A stretch of 18,960 nucleotides of DNA from JAICLL01 sp035252155 (GTDB taxonomy: Bacteria; Planctomycetota; Planctomycetia; Pirellulales; JAICIG01). The stretch spans positions 1 to 18,960 of the forward strand of contig DATFDL010000573.1 in NCBI GenBank assembly GCA_035252155.1, written 5' to 3'. The stretch's first letter is position 1. Each line of letters starts with the position of its first letter. The notes beneath the pieces were generated by a model that saw only the letters and a list, made by a program, of their open reading frames with translations, was not told the DNA's origin and ran no database searches. Positions 6,218 to 13,299 of the stretch are shown here, piece after piece. The translations under genes and the position numbers were made by a program.

Positions 6218-7711
6218 TTACTCGCTCGAATCGCTTTCGCCCACGGTCTCGGCTTCGACCGGCTCGCCGTCTTCGAGGGAACCGCTGTACGAGACGACCA
6301 CGAGATCGTCGTCGATGAGGCCGTCGATGATCTCAGCGCGAATGCCATCGTCGCGGCCTACGCGCACCTCCGTCTCTCGGGCGACGTCGCCGTGGACCAC
6401 AAAGAGCTTGCCTAGCCCGCCTGAAGTGCGCTCGTGCAGCGCGCCCGAGGGCACCGTCAAGTGCTCCGAGGGGCGCTCCAGCAAAATCGTCACGCCGCCG
6501 TACATGCCTTCGCGCAGGCGGCCGGTGGGGTTGGGCAGGTCGATCTCCGTGCGCATCGTGCGGTTGGCAGGGTCTTCGTACTGCGAGTAACGCGCGACCG
6601 TGCCGCGGAACTCCTCGCCGTCCAAGGCGTCGATGCCCACCACCGCTTCGTCGCCCCGGTCGAGCAGCGGCACGTCGCGGTCGGGCACGTAGACCACCAC
6701 CCGCATCATGTCGGTCCGCGCGACCGAGAGAACAGGCAGCGGCTGCCCCTGGACAGCCGATTGAATGAACGCGCCGCGATGGTAATTGCGGTTGGTCACC
6801 ACGCCGTCGTAGGGAGAGACCAGCTTCAGGTATTGCACCAGGATATTGGCCGCTTCTTCGCGGGCTTCGAGCAAGCGCACATTGGCCCGCGCGGCCGCCA
6901 CATTGGCCTTGGCCGTCACCACGTCGGCCACCGCCTCGGCCAGCCCGGCTTCGGCGGCTTCGACCTCGGCCTGGCCTTCTTTCTCGGCGGCCAGCGCCGC
7001 CTCGTATTGCTTTTGCTTCTCGTCGGCCAGACGAAAGTCGATAGCCCGCTGCTGCGTCAGTTCGATGTGGCGGACGTATTCTTTTTGGCTGAACTTGGTG
7101 GCGGCCGTGTACTTGCCCACCTGGGCCTGCTTCTGGTGCAGCACGGCCTTGGCCGAGGCGACGGCCGCTTCGCTCATGGTCACTTTGGCCTCGGCCTGCC
7201 GCTCCTGGGCCTTGGCCTGCTCGACCGCCGCGGCCGCTTCTTCGGCGGCTTGCTTCACTTCGGGGTTGTAGATTTCGGCCAGCACCTGGCCCCGTTCGAC
7301 GGTGTCGCCAATATCGACCACCTGCGCGGTCAGATAGCCCGATGCTTTGGAAAACAGATCGACATATTCGAAGGCATGCAACTCTCCAGGCTGAGTCGTG
7401 GTGCGCGACAGCCCGCCACGCTTGGGATGAACGACCTTGACTTTGAGCTTGCCGGCATCGTCGGAGTCGTCGTAATCGTCCGCGAAGCTAGCCGACGAGC
7501 TGCCGTTTGAAGTTTTTGCAGACGCAGAATCTTGGTTTCGGCTCGACCAGCCATAGGCCACGCCCGCGCCGGCCAGGGCGGCAAGGCAGAACGCCAAGGT
7601 CCATTTCCACCGGCCTGATTGAGTGGCGGCCAGCGGCGTTGCGGTACGCTTCGACGGAGATCGGCGTTGGTCGGCCGAGAGCAACTGCGGAGCGGTGCGA
7701 GAAGAACTCAT
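6218..7711 (-). CDS. Efflux RND transporter periplasmic adaptor subunit (HlyD/MFP family)
   Basis: This 497-residue protein links an inner-membrane RND pump to an outer-membrane channel. A cytoplasmic N-terminus is followed by one membrane helix (about 35-55, 'WKWTLAFCLAALAGAGVAYGW') and an acidic linker (DDYDDSDD, about 78-85). The first half of the biotinyl-lipoyl domain follows ('DLFSKASGYLTAQVVDIGDTVERGQ', about 118-142). An Ala/Glu-rich helical hairpin covers about 150-295. The second lipoyl half ('LVSPYDGVVTNRNYHRGAFI', about 297-316), the beta-barrel (about 335-410) and a membrane-proximal domain complete it. The architecture and length are normal. The ATG at 7711 has GGGAG about nine bases upstream. 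The permease gene faces the other way across about 600 bp, whereas adaptor and pump are usually cotranscribed. Its last ~46 codons have a decayed copy at 3197-3345. Confidence 0.93.
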   Translation of the reverse strand: MSSSRTAPQLLSADQRRSPSKRTATPLAATQSGRWKWTLAFCLAALAGAGVAYGWSSRNQDSASAKTSNGSSSASFADDYDDSDDAGKLKVKVVHPKRGGLSRTTTQPGELHAFEYVDLFSKASGYLTAQVVDIGDTVERGQVLAEIYNPEVKQAAEEAAAAVEQAKAQERQAEAKVTMSEAAVASAKAVLHQKQAQVGKYTAATKFSQKEYVRHIELTQQRAIDFRLADEKQKQYEAALAAEKEGQAEVEAAEAGLAEAVADVVTAKANVAAARANVRLLEAREEAANILVQYLKLVSPYDGVVTNRNYHRGAFIQSAVQGQPLPVLSVARTDMMRVVVYVPDRDVPLLDRGDEAVVGIDALDGEEFRGTVARYSQYEDPANRTMRTEIDLPNPTGRLREGMYGGVTILLERPSEHLTVPSGALHERTSGGLGKLFVVHGDVARETEVRVGRDDGIRAEIIDGLIDDDLVVVSYSGSLEDGEPVEAETVGESDSSE

Positions 7712-7827
7712 TGTTCAAACTCCCGAACCCTGGGGCTTGAGATGGAATCGGCGCGCAAGCCCCCGGCCCAGCGCACCGACCTGCGAGTAGTTGTCCAAAG
7801 GCTGAGTTGGCATTCGGGCGACAAGAA

Positions 7828-7890
7828 ACTAGCCCGACGCGTTAGCGAGGTAAAACACCGCCCACTTCCTCGCTTACGCTTCGGGTTAGT
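7828..7890. repeat. Large imperfect inverted repeat (23-nt arms)
   Basis: The left arm (7828-7850, containing AGCCCGACGCGTTAGCGAGG) and the reverse complement of the right arm (7868-7890, containing CCTCGCTTACGCTTCGGGTT) match at 20 of 23 positions, with a 17-base loop. The palindrome could form a strong hairpin in RNA or a cruciform in DNA. Elements of this look are, from memory, common in planctomycete intergenic DNA. A role as a two-way terminator between divergent genes is unlikely because both genes start, rather than end, beside it. Confidence 0.75.
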
Positions 7891-7965
7891 GTGCGCGACC
7901 AACTCAACTTATAAGACAACTACCGAGCCGCGGGGGTGGTGGGAGCAAGCGGCGTGCCCTTTGTA

Positions 7966-7985
7966 GAACGGAATTCATTCCGTTC
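7966..7985 (+). repeat. Palindromic repeat A, copy 1
   Basis: GAACGGAATTCATTCCGTTC consists of 9-bp perfect arms around a TC centre. Counting the preceding GTA, the same sequence recurs at 13010-13032 and, reversed, at 8166-8185. Being present several times in one window marks it as a dispersed repeat family and not a gene-specific operator. Confidence 0.8.
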
Positions 7986-8139
7986 GGGTCTCGGTTGCCA
8001 TTTTATGCGTATTCCGGATTTGAAGTGGCCGACCCTCCGCAGACTGTCGCGAATGATGGATTCCCCGCGTCAGTTTAAACTAACCCGACAGCCGGGGGCG
8101 GCCTTGCCACACCGGCGGACGAGCTCCTCACTCACGATA

Positions 8140-8161
8140 CTTTCGCGGAGCGAAAGGCGAC
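8140..8161 (+). repeat. Hairpin repeat B, copy 1
   Basis: CTTTCGCGGAGCGAAAG forms 7-bp arms with a 3-base loop and is followed by GCGAC-type sequence. An identical 22-base copy in the same orientation is at 13215-13236. Here it lies only 4 bp from repeat A copy 2. Confidence 0.78.
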
Positions 8162-8165
8162 TTTG

Positions 8166-8185
8166 GAACGGAATGAATTCCGTTC
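8166..8185 (-). repeat. Palindromic repeat A, copy 2 (inverted)
   Basis: The plus strand reads GAACGGAATGAATTCCGTTC, the exact reverse complement of copy 1. The two copies start exactly 200 bp apart in opposite orientation, so they could pair with each other as well as fold individually. Confidence 0.8.
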
Positions 8186-8313
8186 TACGAGGCCGACGGC
8201 GCATGAATTGCACCGCGTCGGGGAGCCTCCCAGAACCAAGACGTAGACCGAGACGCTCGCGCACCAGGGCGGCTCGACTGTGATTGCTGACGCTTGCCCT
8301 GCCCGAGGCCACC

Positions 8314-11300
8314 ATGCGAGGACTCATTCTTGCTTCGCTGAAAAATAAGCACGCCGTGGTGGTTTTCGCCCTGACCATCGTGCTGCTGGGCGGGCTGAGT
8401 GTCTCCGCGATCAATATCGACATTCTGCCCGTCTTCAAAGCTCCCGCCGTGATGGTGCTGACGTTCTATGGCGGCATGCCGCCATCGGACGTCGAACGCG
8501 ACATCACCAACCGCATCGAGCGGTGGACCAACATGGCCGCCGGCATGAAGCGGCAAGAGTCGCGCTCGATCCTGGGCGCGAGCGTGGTGTTCAACTACTT
8601 CTACAGCAACGCCGATCCGGGCGAGGCGCTCACCTCGGTGCAGTCGCTGGCCCAATCAGTGGTGCCCAATCTGCCGTCGGGCACGTTGCCCCCGGTCGTG
8701 CTGCCCTTCGACCCGACCAGCACCACGCCCATCTGCATGGTGGCGCTGAACAGCGACAAGTATGGAGAATCGACGCTCTACGACGTGGGCCGCTACGAGG
8801 TGCGCAACCAGGTGATGGGCATTCGGGGGGCGGTTTCGCCCGTGGTTTTCGGAGGCAAAATCCGGGCGGTGCAGATCTATCTCGATCGGCAGCGGATGCA
8901 GGCCCGCGACCTGGCCCCGCTCGACGTGATGAAGTCGGTGGCCGCCAGCAACATCTTTTTGCCCACCGGCGAGCTGATCGTGGGCGACAAAGACTACTTT
9001 CTCGAAAGCAACTCGATGTTTCCCGACGTCGAGGGCATGGCCAGCATTCCCCTGCGCACCGAGCACGGCAGCCGCGGCTACGTGGGCGACGTGGGCCAGC
9101 CGACCGACGCCGCGATGCTGCAGACCACCATCGTGCGCGTCGAGGGAAAGAAGCAAGTTTACATCCCCGTCATGCGGCAGCGCGGCGCCAGCACCGTCGA
9201 GGTGGTCGACGAGCTGAAAGAGAAGCTCCCCACCATTCAAGGCCGCCTGACACGGCCCGGCATCCGACTGGAACTGATCATGGACCAGTCGGTTTACGTC
9301 AGGCAATCGATCCGCAGCCTGGCGACCGAAGCCGGCCTGGGGGCGGTGTTGTGCTCGCTGGTCATCCTCATCTTTCTGGGGCGTCCGCAGATGACCGCCA
9401 TCGCCGTGCTGACGATTCCGATTTCGATCCTTTCGGCCGTGGCGTTGCTCTACGCCACCGGGCAGACAATCAACGTGATGACCTTGTCAGGCATCGCCAT
9501 GGCCATCGGTCCGATGGTCGACAGCGCGATCATCTGCCTGGAAAACACCGACCGGTTGCTGGAAGAAGGCGAGCCGCTGCACAATGCCGCGCTCGAAGGG
9601 GCCAGCCAGGTGGCATTGCCCGAGCTGGTTTCGAGCCTGAGCACGCTGATGGTGCTCTCGCCGCTGGCGTTGATACCGGGCGTGAGCTCGTTTCTGTTCC
9701 AGCCGCTGGCCCTGGCGGTGGCCTTCGCCATGGCGACGGCCTACCTCCTCAGCCGGACGCTGGTGCCGGCGGCCGCGGTGTCGTGGCTGAAGGAATCGAA
9801 GGACTACGACAAGGAAAACGCCGGTCCCATCCGCCGCGCCTTCCAGAAATGGCAGACGTGGGTGGAGCGAGCCACCGAGCGATATGTGCAGGCCCTCGAC
9901 GCGGTGCTTGCGCATCGCGTGGCGGCGGTGTTGGTGGCCTTCGCGACGCTGGTGCTGGTGGTGGGCGCGCTGGTGTTGCCGATGCGGCGCGAGTTCTTTC
10001 CGGAGGTCGATGGCGGGGCTTTTGAGATCTTCGTACGGGCCCCCAGCGGCACGCGGCTGGAAGCCACGAACGACCGCATCGATCAGGTCGAGCGATTCAT
10101 TCGCGAGAAGATCCCCGAGAAAGACCTGCGGCTGCTCCTTTCGGAGATCGGGGCCACGCCCGACTGGTCGTCGGGCTACACCAAGAATTCGGCCAAAATG
10201 GACGCCATCGTGCGGGTGCAGCTCGAAGAAGACCGCGACGAGACGGCGCAGCACTACGTGCGCGTGCTGCGGCGCGGCTTTCGGCGCGATAAGCGGTTCG
10301 CCGATCTGGAGTTCGCGTTTAACGCGGGCGGCTTGATTCGCGGCGCCTTGAACGAAGGGAAGACCACGCCGATCAACGTGCGGGTGACCGGTAAAGACGT
10401 GAAAAAGACGCACGAGATCGCCGACCACATCCGCCGCGAGGCGGCCGAAATCGACGGCGTGGTCGATGCCCGCATTTTGCAGCGCCAGGACTACCCCACC
10501 TATAAGATCGCGGTCGACCGGGCGAAAGCCGCCGACCTGGGACTGACCCAAGAGGACGTGATGAAATCGGTCATCGCCACGTTCAACTCCAGCATCCAGT
10601 TCAACAAGGACATCTTTTGGATCGACGCCCAGAGCGGCAACCAATACTTCGTCGGCGTGCAATACCCTGAAAAAGCCGTCGAGTCGATGGAAACCTTGCT
10701 CGACGTGCCGGTGACGGGCGTGAACCAGTGGAAGCTCGGCCACCGCGTGGCGGCGCTGGAGAAGCCTTCGCTCATCGACTCCTTTGCTCGGACTTCCGAC
10801 CGGATCACCGCGCCGGTGCCGCTAGCCAACCTGGTGAAGATTTCGCGGAGCACGATCGCCACCGAGGCCACGCACATCGACATTCGCCCCACGATCGACG
10901 TCAACCTGGGCGTCGAAGGGCGCGACCTCGGCCACGTGGCCGACGACATCCACAAGCTGCTCAATGAATTTGGCGAGCACAAAGGCGAGCACCAGAGCCA
11001 CACCGAGGAGCTTGGCACGACCTGGCACGCGTACGATCCCGATACGGACAACCAGGAGATATTGGAAGGGACCGAGATCGTGTTGAGCGGCGAATACTCG
11101 CGGATGAAGCAGACGTTTCACGACCTGGCGATCGGGCTGGTGCTGGCCGTGATCTTGATTTACTTCATGATGGTCGCGCTGACGCAGTCGTTCATCGTGC
11201 CTTTGTGCGTGCTCATGGCGGTGCCACTGATTCTGATCGGGGCGATGCCGGCCCTGTATTTCACGCAAACGTCGGTGAACGTGCAATCGTTGATGGGTTT

Positions 11301-11679
11301 CATCTTCAGCGTCGGCATTGTGGTGGCAAATACCGTGCTGTTGACCGACGTGGCCCAGCAATTTCGGGAAAACGAACAACTGTCGCCGAGGCAGGCGATC
11401 CGCAAGGCGGCCAAGATTCGCGCCCGGCCGGTGACCATGACCGCGCTGGCGGCGTTTTTCGCGATGATCCCCACCGCGTTGGCCCTGGAAAAAGGGAGCG
11501 AAGCCAACGCTCCTTTGGGCCGCGCCATTTTGGGCGGCCTGCTGGCGGCCTGGCCCTCGACGCTGTTGATCGTTCCCGCACTCTATTGCCTGTTGCTCCG
11601 CGATGATTCGCAGGCGGACGAGCAAGGCGATGAGATTGGCGAAGGCGATGACGCCGGGCAATTTGACGAAGAACACTGA
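8314..11679 (+). CDS. Efflux RND transporter permease subunit (AcrB-like inner-membrane pump)
   Basis: From the ATG at 8314 (MRGLILASLKNKHAVVV) the protein has 1121 residues, near the family norm. GAGG lies 7 bases upstream; the frame opens ten codons earlier without a good start. It has TM1 ('VVVFALTIVLLGGLSV'), a periplasmic porter loop, TM2-6 ('AVLCSLVILIFLG', 'AIAVLTIPISILSAVALLY' and on), a second porter loop after TM7 and TM8-12 ('LAIGLVLAVILIYFMMVALT', 'FIFSVGIVVANTVLLTDVAQ'). It exports substrates by proton motive force with an adaptor and an outer-membrane channel. In TM4 the usual acidic pair reads 'MVDSAIICLEN': Asp403 is kept and the second position is Ser404. The TM10 position matching AcrB Lys940 appears to be Ala1005. 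The C-terminal tail is strongly acidic. Substrate is not predictable. A coiled-coil protein gene follows after 14 bp. Confidence 0.94.
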   Translation: MRGLILASLKNKHAVVVFALTIVLLGGLSVSAINIDILPVFKAPAVMVLTFYGGMPPSDVERDITNRIERWTNMAAGMKRQESRSILGASVVFNYFYSNADPGEALTSVQSLAQSVVPNLPSGTLPPVVLPFDPTSTTPICMVALNSDKYGESTLYDVGRYEVRNQVMGIRGAVSPVVFGGKIRAVQIYLDRQRMQARDLAPLDVMKSVAASNIFLPTGELIVGDKDYFLESNSMFPDVEGMASIPLRTEHGSRGYVGDVGQPTDAAMLQTTIVRVEGKKQVYIPVMRQRGASTVEVVDELKEKLPTIQGRLTRPGIRLELIMDQSVYVRQSIRSLATEAGLGAVLCSLVILIFLGRPQMTAIAVLTIPISILSAVALLYATGQTINVMTLSGIAMAIGPMVDSAIICLENTDRLLEEGEPLHNAALEGASQVALPELVSSLSTLMVLSPLALIPGVSSFLFQPLALAVAFAMATAYLLSRTLVPAAAVSWLKESKDYDKENAGPIRRAFQKWQTWVERATERYVQALDAVLAHRVAAVLVAFATLVLVVGALVLPMRREFFPEVDGGAFEIFVRAPSGTRLEATNDRIDQVERFIREKIPEKDLRLLLSEIGATPDWSSGYTKNSAKMDAIVRVQLEEDRDETAQHYVRVLRRGFRRDKRFADLEFAFNAGGLIRGALNEGKTTPINVRVTGKDVKKTHEIADHIRREAAEIDGVVDARILQRQDYPTYKIAVDRAKAADLGLTQEDVMKSVIATFNSSIQFNKDIFWIDAQSGNQYFVGVQYPEKAVESMETLLDVPVTGVNQWKLGHRVAALEKPSLIDSFARTSDRITAPVPLANLVKISRSTIATEATHIDIRPTIDVNLGVEGRDLGHVADDIHKLLNEFGEHKGEHQSHTEELGTTWHAYDPDTDNQEILEGTEIVLSGEYSRMKQTFHDLAIGLVLAVILIYFMMVALTQSFIVPLCVLMAVPLILIGAMPALYFTQTSVNVQSLMGFIFSVGIVVANTVLLTDVAQQFRENEQLSPRQAIRKAAKIRARPVTMTALAAFFAMIPTALALEKGSEANAPLGRAILGGLLAAWPSTLLIVPALYCLLLRDDSQADEQGDEIGEGDDAGQFDEEH

Positions 11680-11693
11680 AAGGAAGTTTTCAC

Positions 11694-13013
11694 ATGCCTG
11701 ACGAAGATAGAACTCGCGAGCAAAAGCAGACGAACGCCGCGGACAAGAACCGTAACTCCGGCGGCCAGAGCGGCGGCCAGAGCGGCGGCTCGACGGCGCC
11801 CAACGGCCACGATCCGCAGGCGCGGTCGGGCCGCACTGCCCAGGGCGCGCCGACAGGCGCCGGGCAGGTGAGCACCAGCGACGCGATCGTCAATTCGCGC
11901 GATGAACGACTGGCGAAGCGCCCGCCCGAGTCGACGGTCTCGTTCGAAACGAGTCCGCGGGGGACGATCAGCAACGACCTGGCCGATCCCGCCAACAGCC
12001 TCCAGAGCCAGACTGAATCGCACGATCGCAATGGCAAGCATCGGCACAACGGCGAGGGGCGGCCTAAGAAACGCAAGAAGCACCATGAGCCGCCGCCGCC
12101 CGCGGCGCTGAACTGGAAGTTGCTGACGGCCATTGGGGTATTGGCGCTGGTCTGCGGCGTGGTCGGGGCCTGGGGTTATGCTGCCCTCTTCGGCTCGGCG
12201 AAATCTGACGATCAAGAGAAGTCGCAGAAGAAGGACGACGACAAGTCGAGCGGCAAAAAACAGAAGGGCAAAAAAGGATCGGGCTCCGAGACGGGCGAGT
12301 CGAGCGAAGGCGGGGAAGGTTCGGCCTCCGCCTCGCAGATACCCGGCTTCACTTCGGCCGATGACGCCGAAACCCTGCAGAAGCAGTTGAAACATCTCGA
12401 CGATCGGATCGATCGGCTCGGCCAGCGGATCGACCGAGTCACGCGGCCAGAAGATCAAACCCCGCCGGTGTTGCACACCCTGCAAGTGCAGATGAACGAT
12501 TTGGCGCGCGAGATCGACGAGTTGGCGGGGCAGCCGGCGCACCTGCACCGTTTGGATCGGCGGATCGCGAGTCTCGAGGAGCAGCTCCAGACGCTGCGGT
12601 CGCAACAGGCGCCGACCGACGAGTCGTCAGAGGTCGGGCTCGGCGCCGCGGCTGGGGCGCCGTCTTCGCCGTCGGCCGCCGACGGCAACGACCCCACGTT
12701 CGAGCTGGCGGTCGGCTTGTTCCAAGAAGCGCAATACGCGCAAGCACGGCAAGTATTGCGACGCTTGCAGCGCGAGCATCCCAAGGATGCCCGCGTCTGG
12801 TATTTCTCCGCGTTGGCCAACGCCTTGGCGTCAGGCGATTGGAAAGGCGAGACCGAGATGCTGGTGGAGAAGGGCGTAGAATGCGAGCGGTCGGGCAAGC
12901 CCAGCAAGGCGGAGATCGACCTGGCCTTGTCGGTGCTGACTCCCAGTACCGGCGGGGAGTGGCTGGCCCGACACCGCCGCGACGCTCATCCGCGCCAGGC
13001 CCTCAAAAAGTAG
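11694..13013 (+). CDS. Membrane-anchored coiled-coil protein with a TPR-like C-terminal region
   Basis: This 439-residue protein starts with a long polar, disordered N-terminus (1-135) containing a GGQSGGQSGGS repeat and ending in a basic patch (KKRKKHH). One membrane helix follows (about 141-166, 'WKLLTAIGVLALVCGVVGAWGYAALF'). A Lys/Asp/Ser/Gly-rich linker leads to coiled-coil segments at about 224-303 with heptads such as 'LQKQLKHLDDRIDRLGQRIDRV' broken into two parts. The C-terminal 100 residues ('FELAVGLFQEAQYAQARQVLRRLQREHPKDARVWYF') look like TPR helices. The basic patch suggests the C-terminal part is periplasmic. GGAAG lies 8 bases before the ATG, and the gap to the permease stop is 14 bp, so cotranscription is likely. 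The stop codon TAG lies inside palindromic repeat A. I know no established family; an accessory role with the pump is inference from position. Confidence 0.82.
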   Translation: MPDEDRTREQKQTNAADKNRNSGGQSGGQSGGSTAPNGHDPQARSGRTAQGAPTGAGQVSTSDAIVNSRDERLAKRPPESTVSFETSPRGTISNDLADPANSLQSQTESHDRNGKHRHNGEGRPKKRKKHHEPPPPAALNWKLLTAIGVLALVCGVVGAWGYAALFGSAKSDDQEKSQKKDDDKSSGKKQKGKKGSGSETGESSEGGEGSASASQIPGFTSADDAETLQKQLKHLDDRIDRLGQRIDRVTRPEDQTPPVLHTLQVQMNDLAREIDELAGQPAHLHRLDRRIASLEEQLQTLRSQQAPTDESSEVGLGAAAGAPSSPSAADGNDPTFELAVGLFQEAQYAQARQVLRRLQREHPKDARVWYFSALANALASGDWKGETEMLVEKGVECERSGKPSKAEIDLALSVLTPSTGGEWLARHRRDAHPRQALKK

Positions 13014-13032
13014 AACGGAATTCATTCCGTTT
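13013..13032 (+). repeat. Palindromic repeat A, copy 3, overlapping a stop codon
   Basis: GAACGGAATTCATTCCGTTT differs from copy 1 only at the last base, and the preceding GTA is shared too. The TAG stop of the coiled-coil gene (13011-13013) is formed by the start of this repeat, so the repeat sets where the protein ends. Confidence 0.8.
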
Positions 13033-13299
13033 ATATTGATGCGCGGCTTCGGAAAGCGTGGATAACCCAGTCCGAACTCTGCCCATCTTTCGCACCCTCG
13101 CAGCTTTGCCTGACCGGAAGATTCTGGCGATTCGCCTGTTGTTGGGCAGCCTCTCGAACCGATAAACGATTGCGCCGCCGCGCGCCGAGACGCACTTGCG
13201 GGAGCGAACGCGTTCTTTCGCGGAGCGAAAGGCGACGAAGTGGTGCATTCGCCGCGGCAAAAGGCGGCTCAACGGAGATCGCGTTCAAGGAAGAGCTTC
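13014..13299. other. Intergenic region between the coiled-coil and WD40 genes
   Basis: The gap of 286 bp starts with palindromic repeat A and carries hairpin repeat B at 13215-13236. Between them I see no gene with a credible start. The hairpins could attenuate or end transcription from the RND operon, but there is no T-run as in a standard intrinsic terminator. Confidence 0.5.
13215..13236 (+). repeat. Hairpin repeat B, copy 2
   Basis: The sequence is identical over 22 bases to 8140-8161 and lies in the same orientation: a 7-bp stem with a GGA loop (CTTTCGCGGAGCGAAAG). Confidence 0.78.

Larger units (their letters stand above)
7712..8313. other. Divergent intergenic region between adaptor and permease genes, rich in inverted repeats
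   Basis: About 600 bp separate the two start codons. The region holds an imperfect 23-bp inverted repeat (7828-7890), two palindromes that are exact reverse complements of each other (7966-7985 and 8166-8185), and a small hairpin repeat (8140-8161). Both promoters must lie here, but I could not pick convincing boxes. Short frames crossing it follow the repeats and are not called as genes. Confidence 0.6.

Noticed and set aside
6434..7510. A 358-codon plus-strand frame opposite the adaptor gene
   Set aside because: Antisense shadow. The minus strand encodes an adaptor with full domain order, so this frame is not a gene.
7828..7890. CRISPR-like or terminator reading of the inverted repeat
   Set aside because: Only one palindrome is present with no spacer series, and the genes on both sides start near it rather than end, so neither a CRISPR array nor a normal terminator fits.
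7619..7966. Short plus-strand frame across the intergenic repeats
   Set aside because: Its translation follows the large inverted repeat and the antisense start of the adaptor gene; no ribosome site or homology.
8523..10025. A 500-codon plus-strand frame inside the permease gene
   Set aside because: Out-of-frame shadow of the RND permease, with Arg/Gly/Ala-rich low-complexity translation and no membrane segments.
9487..10743. A 418-codon minus-strand frame
   Set aside because: Antisense shadow of the RND permease, rich in His, Arg and Gln, with no recognisable domain.
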